Positions 50,415 through 55,409 of a stretch of DNA of 55,409 nucleotides are shown piece after piece (the first letter of the stretch is position 1; each line of letters opens with the position of its first letter). The stretch covers positions 1-55,409 of the forward strand of contig NZ_SMKW01000062.1 in the NCBI RefSeq assembly GCF_004348985.1, read 5' to 3'. Made by a program: the position numbers and the translations under genes. The stretch comes from Saccharopolyspora elongata. GTDB taxonomy: Bacteria > Actinomycetota > Actinomycetes > Mycobacteriales > Pseudonocardiaceae. The notes under the pieces are model-generated. The model ran no database searches, was not told where the DNA came from, and saw only the letters and a program-made list of their open reading frames with translations.

Positions 50415-52006
50415 GACCGCCTCCCGAGATCGGCCGCCCACGGATAGGTCAGGTAGGCGCTGGAGACCGGCGCGCCGGTGAGCCGGTTGCTCATCGCCAG
50501 CGTCGTCGGGGCCATCACCAGCGGGATGGACAGCATGTGCCCGAGGTACTCGTCCTGCAGCCGGATGACCTGCCGGGCGCGTTGCAGGTCGTCGTAGGTG
50601 GCGGCGGCCGAGGCGAAGGTGCTCTCGTACTGCTCGTCGCGGAAGTCGAGGTAGTTGTTGACGCTGTCGGGCAGCACGTTGTCGTACATGCCCAGCCCGT
50701 CGGGCTTGGACAGGTACCAGTCGTTGACGATCAGGTCGACGCCGGCCCGAGCCTCCGGCGAGGCGAACAGCTCCGAGAACTGGGCGGGCGGCACGGTGCG
50801 GATCTCCACCGGCAGCCCCAGCTTCAGCCCGGCGTCGCGGACGCCGTTGGCCAGCACGTTGCCCACGGCGGTGCCGTCGTTGGCCACCACGATCGGCTCC
50901 GCCGGCGGCCCGGCCTCCCGCACGAGCTCGCGGGCGCGCGCCAGGTCCTGCTCGCCGGGGCGGATCGGGACGTCGCGGATCTGCTGGTAGGCCTGCTCGA
51001 ACAGCTCCTTGCCGGTGCCGAACGTGCCCACGCCGACCGGCAGCTTCCACGGTTCGGCGGCGCCGCGGAACGCCGCCTCGGCCATGCCCTGGCGGTCCAG
51101 CGCCAGCGACAGCGCGGTGCGCAGCCGGACGTCGGCCATCGGCCCGCGGCCGGTCGGGATGAGCTGCCACGCCGACGTGGTGAGTCCGAAGTGGAGGGAC
51201 AGCTCCGGGCTGGTGCTCAGCGCCGGCGCCATGCTCGGGTCGTCGAGGTAGGCGCCGTCGGCGGCGCCGGTGCGCAGGCTGTTGACCGCCGCCCACTCGT
51301 CGCCCCAGACGAACCGGATGCTCTCGGTCAGCGGCCGGAGCTCGGGGTTCCAGTAGTCCGGGAACCGCTTGATCGTCAGGCTCGACCCGGCGTCCCAGCG
51401 GTCCAGGTAGTACGGGCCGCTGCACGCGTCGGGCCGGCCGGGGCTGCCGACGTCCTGGCCGAGCCGGTTCACCACGTCGGCGTTGAGGACGATCCCGGCG
51501 TCGCCTGCCATCCGGTACTTGAACTGCGCGTCCGGTTCTTCCAGCCGCACGGTCACTTCCATCGGGCCGGTGACGTCGATGGACTCGACGTTGCCGAACT
51601 CGTCGGACTCGTCGTTGCCGTCCTCGGCGTGCCGCCGCAGGCTGAACGCGACGTCCTCGGCGGTGACCGTGCTGCCGTCGTGGAACCGGACCCCGTCGCG
51701 GACCCGGTAGACGAACGTCGCCGGGTCCGGCATCGCCGGTTCCTCGACCAGCCACGGGCGGACGGTGAGGTCCGGTTGCAGCTGGTAGAGGCGGTCGCAG
51801 AGGTTGGCCACCACGGTGTCCTCGGTGGTGGAGCCGTGGTAATCGGTGTCGAGCGTGAGCGGCTCGGAGTCCAGGAACCAGGTGATGTCGCCGGCCGGCG
51901 CGACCGCCGGCGGCGTGTTCGGCACCAGCTGGACCGCGCCGAGCTGCGCCGAACTTCCGCAGCCGGCCAGCAGCCCGACGGAGAGCAGGGCGAGGCATCT
52001 TCGCAT
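50411..52006 (-). CDS. Extracellular solute-binding lipoprotein, family 5
   Basis: The 531-residue protein has a lipoprotein signal ending in LLAGCG (Cys16) and the family 5 fold: WFLDSEPLTLDTDY, FVYRVRDGVRFHDGSTVTAEDVAFSLRRH, and ACSGPYYLDRWDAGSSLTIKRFPDYW. It captures the transported ligand outside the cell; family 5 members bind peptides, but also nickel, bile acids, opines and sugars. Its operon with a C45-family enzyme hints at an amide- or acyl-bearing ligand. The ATG shares one base with the preceding stop. Confidence 0.86.
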   Translation of the reverse strand: MRRCLALLSVGLLAGCGSSAQLGAVQLVPNTPPAVAPAGDITWFLDSEPLTLDTDYHGSTTEDTVVANLCDRLYQLQPDLTVRPWLVEEPAMPDPATFVYRVRDGVRFHDGSTVTAEDVAFSLRRHAEDGNDESDEFGNVESIDVTGPMEVTVRLEEPDAQFKYRMAGDAGIVLNADVVNRLGQDVGSPGRPDACSGPYYLDRWDAGSSLTIKRFPDYWNPELRPLTESIRFVWGDEWAAVNSLRTGAADGAYLDDPSMAPALSTSPELSLHFGLTTSAWQLIPTGRGPMADVRLRTALSLALDRQGMAEAAFRGAAEPWKLPVGVGTFGTGKELFEQAYQQIRDVPIRPGEQDLARARELVREAGPPAEPIVVANDGTAVGNVLANGVRDAGLKLGLPVEIRTVPPAQFSELFASPEARAGVDLIVNDWYLSKPDGLGMYDNVLPDSVNNYLDFRDEQYESTFASAAATYDDLQRARQVIRLQDEYLGHMLSIPLVMAPTTLAMSNRLTGAPVSSAYLTYPWAADLGRRS

Positions 52007-53136
52007 CAGCCGTCACCGCCCGGTCCGTCGTAGAGGTTCCACGGCAGCAGCTGGTACTCCTCGGTGCACGGGTTGCCCGCCGCCACGTAGTACTCGCCCG
52101 CGGTGAGGTCGATGCAGTTGTGCAGCACGGTCGACCACTGGCGGATCTCGTCGGTGCGCTCGTCGGGGTGGGTGCACACCGATTCCGGGTAGCCGAAGTG
52201 ATCGGAGAAGGCGTCCTTGATCGCCTTGCGCACGGCGTCGCCGCTGGACGCGGCGCGCGCCTGGCGCAGCCCGGTGCGGATGCGGGGCACGCGGAACAGG
52301 GAGTCCACCGGCCGGGGCCGGTAGTCGGCGGCCAGCTGCGGCGGGATGAATGCCTGGTAGTGGTTGCCGTGCACCAGGGCCCCGTCCTCGGGGTACATCC
52401 AGCCGTGCGCCTTGGGCGTCGTCTCGACGTCGATGGCGAAGTCGTCGCGGTGCGTCAGCAGCGCGTTGCTGGCGATCTGCTGGTCGGCCTTGCTGAGTAC
52501 CTCCAGCGCCTCGTGCATGTTCGACGAGTCGAGCACCTTGCGGCGGATGAGGGTCTGCGGGACGCCGCGGGTGGCGCCGAAGTTCCCGCCCAGGCCGTTG
52601 GCGTTGAGCGCGAGGCCGGTGGAGTTGGCGCCCTGGCGGCCGACCTGACCGGCCTCCAGGTGCATCACCACGGTCGGCTTCGGCGGCTGCACGATGCGGG
52701 CCACCACGATGGTGTCCTTGATGCCGTGCCGCCAGTCCCAGTTCTGTCCACAATAGACGTGACCATCGCCGCTGGCCTCGGACAGCAGCGCGAACGACGA
52801 GCAGCCGTCGGCGTCCTCGTCGGTGGCGGGCAGGCTGTCCCGGATGAGCTCGCCGCGCGCGTTGAGCGCCAGGACGTCGGTGAAGCCGACCCCGGCGCCT
52901 TCGGCGATGCCGGTCATCTCCTCGACCAGGTCGGGGGCGAATCGTTCGCAGCCGGGGCGGAGCTCGTCGACGCGGGCGGTGACCTGCTGCCAGGTCAGGC
53001 CGGTCGACTTGCCGAACGCGTCGGAGTAGTAGGCGAGGGCGCGGTCGATCTGGGCCCGGGCGAACTCGCCGTACTGGCGGCCCCGTTCCCGTGCGGTGCC
53101 GCGGAGTTCCACGGTGGGAAGTGTCAAGTTGTTCAT
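52006..53136 (-). CDS. C45-family peptidase/acyltransferase (isopenicillin N acyltransferase-like)
   Basis: The 376-residue protein is an Ntn-hydrolase of the AAT/IAT group. ELRGTARERGRQYGEFARAQI opens the pro-region, and DGCSSFALL carries Gly111-Cys112, the autoproteolysis site that frees the nucleophilic cysteine. GQNWDW, NSTGLALNANGLGG and the C-terminal region complete the family pattern. Members hydrolyse or transfer acyl groups on amides such as penicillins and beta-alanyl or acyl amino acids. No secretion signal is visible, so it likely acts on imported ligand. It is the first gene of the operon; ATG 53136 has GGTGAGAG. Confidence 0.85.
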   Translation of the reverse strand: MNNLTLPTVELRGTARERGRQYGEFARAQIDRALAYYSDAFGKSTGLTWQQVTARVDELRPGCERFAPDLVEEMTGIAEGAGVGFTDVLALNARGELIRDSLPATDEDADGCSSFALLSEASGDGHVYCGQNWDWRHGIKDTIVVARIVQPPKPTVVMHLEAGQVGRQGANSTGLALNANGLGGNFGATRGVPQTLIRRKVLDSSNMHEALEVLSKADQQIASNALLTHRDDFAIDVETTPKAHGWMYPEDGALVHGNHYQAFIPPQLAADYRPRPVDSLFRVPRIRTGLRQARAASSGDAVRKAIKDAFSDHFGYPESVCTHPDERTDEIRQWSTVLHNCIDLTAGEYYVAAGNPCTEEYQLLPWNLYDGPGGDG

Positions 53137-53154
53137 CCGGTCTCTCACCAAGAG

Positions 53155-53210
53155 CTGTAGTATCTGCTACAGGAAAAATGTGACGGGCGTGACTGCTACA
53201 AGAAATGTAG
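53155..53210. promoter_or_regulatory. Paired TGTAG/CTACA operator candidates for the RpiR regulator
   Basis: CTGTAG-TATCTG-CTACAG (53155-53172) and CTACA-AGAAA-TGTAG (53196-53210) lie in the 79-bp gap between the divergent C45 and RpiR genes. Their centres are about 40 bp apart, close to four helical turns. Both use the same TGTAG/CTACA half-site, as expected for a dimeric or tetrameric regulator binding between the two promoters. Confidence 0.65.
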
Positions 53211-53215
53211 TGAGG

Positions 53216-54118
53216 ATGACGGATAAGTCAAGACTTGAAGCGAACACTTCAGGAGAGGTGGCGGCCGAAGACCTCCGCGCGAGGGTGCAGGAGCGCCTCG
53301 ACGGGCTGTCCCGCGCGGAGCAGAAGGTGGCGCGCTACCTGCTGAACATGCCGCAGGAGCAACTGGTCTTCGCCACCGCCGAAGAACTGGGCCAGCACAC
53401 CGGCACCAGCGACGCGACGGTGGTCCGCACCGCGCGCAAGCTCGGCTACAGCGGGCTGCCGGAGCTCAAGCGAGAAGCCGGGCGGGCGCTGGTGACCACG
53501 GTGGCGCCGGCGACCCGGCTGGAGCAGCGGCTGGCCAGCATCGGCCCGGATCTGGAGCGGGCGATGGTCACGGTGTTCACCGAGGCCCGCGACGAGCTGG
53601 AGAACACCCTGGCCGCGCTGGAGCTCGAAGACGTGCGGACGGCGGTGAGCCTGCTGTCCCACGCGCGCGAGGTGATGGCGTTCGGCGTCGGCGGCTCGGA
53701 ACTCGGCGCGCGGCACCTGGCGCTGCGGCTGAACCGGCTCGGGCGGCGGGCCCGGTTCGTCGGCAGCACCGGCTTCCGGCTGGCCGACGACCTGCTGCCG
53801 CTGGGCCGCGACGACGTAGTGGTGATCTACCTGCCGGGGCGCGCCCTGCCGGAGCTGGAGGTGCTGCTCGACCACGCCCAGGTGGTCGGCGCGCGCCGGA
53901 TCCTGATCTCGGAACGCCGCCTGGCCAAGCAGTTCGCCCCGCAACTGGACGTGGCGCTCTACGCGGCGGGCGGAGCGGGCCGGGTCGCGGCCGAATCGAC
54001 CTCGGCGCTGACCCTGACGGACCTCCTCGTCCACGGGGTGGCGACCCTCCACGAAACCCAAGCCGTGGAAACCCGGAACACCCTGACAACCCTCCGGGAA
54101 CGCCTCCTGCGCAAATGA
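53216..54118 (+). CDS. MurR/RpiR-family transcriptional regulator
   Basis: The 300-residue protein has an N-terminal HTH_6 domain (about residues 22-100, with LSRAEQKVARYLLNMPQEQLVFATAEELGQHTGTSDATVVRTARKLGY). A C-terminal SIS domain (about 130-280, VMAFGVGGSELGARHLALRL and VVIYLPGRALPELEVLLDHA) follows. SIS domains in this family bind phosphosugars or related ligands. It is divergent from the C45/ABC operon, which it should control through the TGTAG/CTACA repeats. ATG 53216 directly follows these sites. Confidence 0.84.
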   Translation: MTDKSRLEANTSGEVAAEDLRARVQERLDGLSRAEQKVARYLLNMPQEQLVFATAEELGQHTGTSDATVVRTARKLGYSGLPELKREAGRALVTTVAPATRLEQRLASIGPDLERAMVTVFTEARDELENTLAALELEDVRTAVSLLSHAREVMAFGVGGSELGARHLALRLNRLGRRARFVGSTGFRLADDLLPLGRDDVVVIYLPGRALPELEVLLDHAQVVGARRILISERRLAKQFAPQLDVALYAAGGAGRVAAESTSALTLTDLLVHGVATLHETQAVETRNTLTTLRERLLRK

Positions 54119-54120
54119 CC

Positions 54121-54164
54121 TCGTGAGTGGTTATGGCCGCTGCAGCGGCCATAACCACTCACGA
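54121..54164. repeat. Perfect 44-bp palindrome with TCGTGAGTG ends
   Basis: TCGTGAGTGGTTATGGCCGC (54121-54140) continues through TGCA into its exact reverse complement ending at 54164; every base pairs. It lies 2 bp after the RpiR stop. A partial copy (TCGTGAGTGGTTATGG at 55255-55270) lies after the next gene. It may terminate the regulator transcript, but its duplication suggests a repeat family. Confidence 0.88.
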
Positions 54165-54178
54165 CCGGTGCACGGGAG

Positions 54179-54206
54179 TTGTCCACAGGCGGCCGACCTG
54201 TCCACA
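54179..54206. promoter_or_regulatory. Two DnaA-box-like sequences
   Basis: TTGTCCACA (54179-54187) matches the actinobacterial DnaA box exactly, and CTGTCCACA (54198-54206) differs at one base. They are direct repeats 19 bp apart in front of the AbiEi-like gene. Two boxes alone do not make an origin; they may titrate DnaA or be part of this gene's control region. Confidence 0.4.
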
Positions 54207-54257
54207 GATTCGCCAATGCCCCTGGTGTGGAGCAGAAGTGGGTCAGATCGTGGACGC

Positions 54258-55250
54258 ATGTCAAAAAATCCACTGTGGTCTCGACCGAAATTCCCGGTGC
54301 GGGAGGACCAAGAACGATGGGTGAAGCTGGTCGATTCTCAGCACGGCGTCGTAGGTTTCGAGCAGCTGTCCGACTTCGGGGTGTCCTGGAGCGCGGTCCG
54401 TGCCCACCTCGCCGCGAACCGCTGGCAGCGAGTGCTGCCGGGGGTGTACTCGGTATTCACCGGGCCGCTGCCGAGGTCGTCCTTGATCTCAGCCGCGCTG
54501 CAGTACGGCGGTTCGTGGGCGGTGCTCAGCCACCGCACCGCCGCCGAGGAATGGGGAATGCTGCCCTTCGAAGACGCCTCGCCCGTGCACATCACCGTGC
54601 CATACCCGAACTCGGCGATCTCGCAGCCGCCATTGGTCCAGATGCACCGCTCCCGGGCGTATCGGCATATCGTGGCTCCAACGGTACCGCCGCGAACGAA
54701 CCGGGAAGACACCATCATCGATCTCGCGGCGGCTGAACCATCGGCCGAGCGGGCGCGGAACACATTCGTCCAGCTCGTCGGTTCGACCCGGATCGAGCTC
54801 TGGCGCGTGCACAGCCAACTCGAACTCCGGCCGTCGTTCCGGTACCGGAAGGTGTTGAAGCAGGCGTTGGACCTGTTGCGTGGCGGTGCGCTCTCGGCAT
54901 TGGAGGCCGAGTACGTGCTCAAGGTCGAACAAGAGCACGGGCTGCCGGCTGGGACGAGGCAGGTCCCGTTCTCGGTCGATGGTGTTGTTCTCTGGGAAGA
55001 TGTCGCATACGACGATGTCGGGGCGCGTTTGACGGTCCGACTCGACGGACGCCAGTTCCACACCACGAGCCGCATCGCCTTCCGGGATCGGCGTCGCGAC
55101 AACGCGGCGGAGCTGGCCGGTCGCTCCCGCCTCGTGTACGGCTGGAACGAAGTGCACACCGACCCGTGCGGGGTGGCGGCGGAGGTACTGCAGGTCCTGC
55201 AGCGAAGCGGTTGGGAACCGCGACGCAAGCGGTGCCAAAACTGCAGCTGA
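54258..55250 (+). CDS. AbiEi-like winged-helix plus DUF559/Vsr-like nuclease-fold protein
   Basis: The 330-residue protein has an N-terminal AbiEi-type region (VDSQHGVVGFEQLSDFGVSWSAVRAHLAANRWQRVLPGVYSV). The C-terminal part reads VAYDDVGARLTVRLDGRQFHTTSRIAFRDRRRDNAAELAGRSRLVYGWNEV, which resembles DUF559 nuclease folds with D...DGR..H...RDRRRDN. Such proteins are abundant, often solitary, in actinobacteria. No AbiEii toxin gene is next to it, so a toxin-antitoxin role is not supported. ATG 54258 is the likely start; GTG codons downstream are alternatives. Confidence 0.7.
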   Translation: MSKNPLWSRPKFPVREDQERWVKLVDSQHGVVGFEQLSDFGVSWSAVRAHLAANRWQRVLPGVYSVFTGPLPRSSLISAALQYGGSWAVLSHRTAAEEWGMLPFEDASPVHITVPYPNSAISQPPLVQMHRSRAYRHIVAPTVPPRTNREDTIIDLAAAEPSAERARNTFVQLVGSTRIELWRVHSQLELRPSFRYRKVLKQALDLLRGGALSALEAEYVLKVEQEHGLPAGTRQVPFSVDGVVLWEDVAYDDVGARLTVRLDGRQFHTTSRIAFRDRRRDNAAELAGRSRLVYGWNEVHTDPCGVAAEVLQVLQRSGWEPRRKRCQNCS

Positions 55251-55254
55251 GCAG

Positions 55255-55284
55255 TCGTGAGTGGTTATGGTCGCCAGAACGGCC
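55255..55284. repeat. Truncated copy of the TCGTGAGTG palindrome
   Basis: TCGTGAGTGGTTATGG (55255-55270) is identical to 54121-54136 and continues TCGCCAGAACGGCC. CGGCC would start the complementary arm, but the sequence changes at 55285 into TGTCCTGTCTC, the apparent end of an insertion sequence. The expected ATAACCACTCACGA is missing from the window. Confidence 0.72.
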
Positions 55285-55409
55285 TGTCCTGTCTCAGGAC
55301 CTCACGGACAGATCTGTCTCACGACGTCGTGGACAGTTTGTTGGTTGTGAGTCGTTGGTAGCGGACGCTGCGGTCCAGTGTCAGCGTCCGCACGACCGTG
55401 TCGTTGATC
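55285..55409 (-). mobile_element. End of an IS481-like insertion sequence, cut by the window edge
   Basis: From 55285 the sequence TGTCCTGTCTCAGGACCTCA starts with TGT, as IS481-family ends do, and is followed by a transposase tail on the minus strand. The junction coincides with the loss of palindrome symmetry at 55284. The other end lies outside the window. Confidence 0.6.
55319..55409 (-). CDS. IS481-like transposase, C-terminal part only
   Basis: The 30 codons seen read INDTVVRTLTLDRSVRYQRLT and end with TTNKLSTTS before TGA at 55321-55319. The pattern of hydrophobic strand, LTLD and RxYQ matches the ends of IS481 and related integrase-core transposases (ELIRELTLDPxRDYQP). The catalytic core is beyond the window edge, so activity cannot be judged. 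Confidence 0.6.
   Translation of the reverse strand, partial: INDTVVRTLTLDRSVRYQRLTTNKLSTTS

Noticed and set aside
54121..54257. Replication origin
   Set aside because: Only two DnaA-like boxes, no dnaA/dnaN genes and no box cluster; the adjacent palindrome recurs elsewhere.
54258..55250. Type IV toxin-antitoxin pair
   Set aside because: The AbiEi-like N-terminus is present, but no nucleotidyltransferase toxin gene follows; the next feature is an insertion sequence end.

Overview
The window is high-GC, gene-dense DNA from a filamentous actinomycete. Signs of this are GTG and TTG starts, ATGA/GTGA stop-start overlaps, TANNNT-type -10 boxes, an AAC(2')-I type acetyltransferase, Mut7-C, KhtTU-like and DHA2 proteins, and several long perfect intergenic palindromes. 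A Pseudonocardiales genome such as Saccharopolyspora fits, but that placement is inference from general composition. No rRNA, tRNA or CRISPR array was seen.

Layout. (1) 23-6567, plus strand: a hydroxyproline catabolic operon behind a promoter with an overlapping operator: three-part D-hydroxyproline dehydrogenase, DHDPS-family deaminase, 4-hydroxyproline epimerase, then an amino-acid permease after a three-copy palindrome array. (2) 6588-17101: mixed housekeeping and accessory genes: AAC(2')-I acetyltransferase, alpha/beta hydrolase with NTF2-like partner, secreted SGNH hydrolase, Mut7-C nuclease, lipoprotein, APC permease, Tat-lipoprotein amidohydrolase, KhtTU-type antiporter and a methyltransferase. 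(3) 17194-24421: a divergent homoprotocatechuate (3,4-dihydroxyphenylacetate) cluster: MFS and extradiol dioxygenase HpaD on the minus strand; an FAH-RraA fusion, GntR regulator, DHDPS-family lyase and HpaE dehydrogenase on the plus strand. (4) 24422-24824: a strongly structured non-coding stretch ending in an intrinsic terminator.

(5) 24825-29359: biotinyl/lipoyl-domain protein, J-domain plus NERD-like protein, DHA2 efflux pump, DoxX, a NupC remnant and a dienelactone hydrolase. (6) 29365-31974: a large P-loop NTPase with a helical-repeat tail, resembling STAND-type conflict proteins. (7) 32162-42110: a CoA-ester catabolic region: CaiB CoA-transferase, an IS3 remnant, then a minus-strand run of MFS, acyl-CoA dehydrogenase, NDP-forming acyl-CoA synthetase, DUF35, thiolase-like protein and SDR, with a divergent LysR. 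(8) 42337-46791: MFS, DHFR-like reductase and a short UvrA-like ABC protein. (9) 46989-54118: a C45 acyltransferase/peptidase with a complete peptide-type ABC importer, facing an RpiR regulator across paired operators. (10) 54121-55409: a 44-bp palindrome, an AbiEi/DUF559-like gene and the end of an IS481-like element that cuts into a second copy of that palindrome.

The most distinctive feature is a set of intergenic palindromes lying between co-directional genes in several catabolic clusters. One subtype, paired ATTTC-N4-GAAAT sites exactly 24 bp apart, recurs in the HpaE and acyl-CoA regions. They could be shared operators or RNA hairpins that tune expression within operons.
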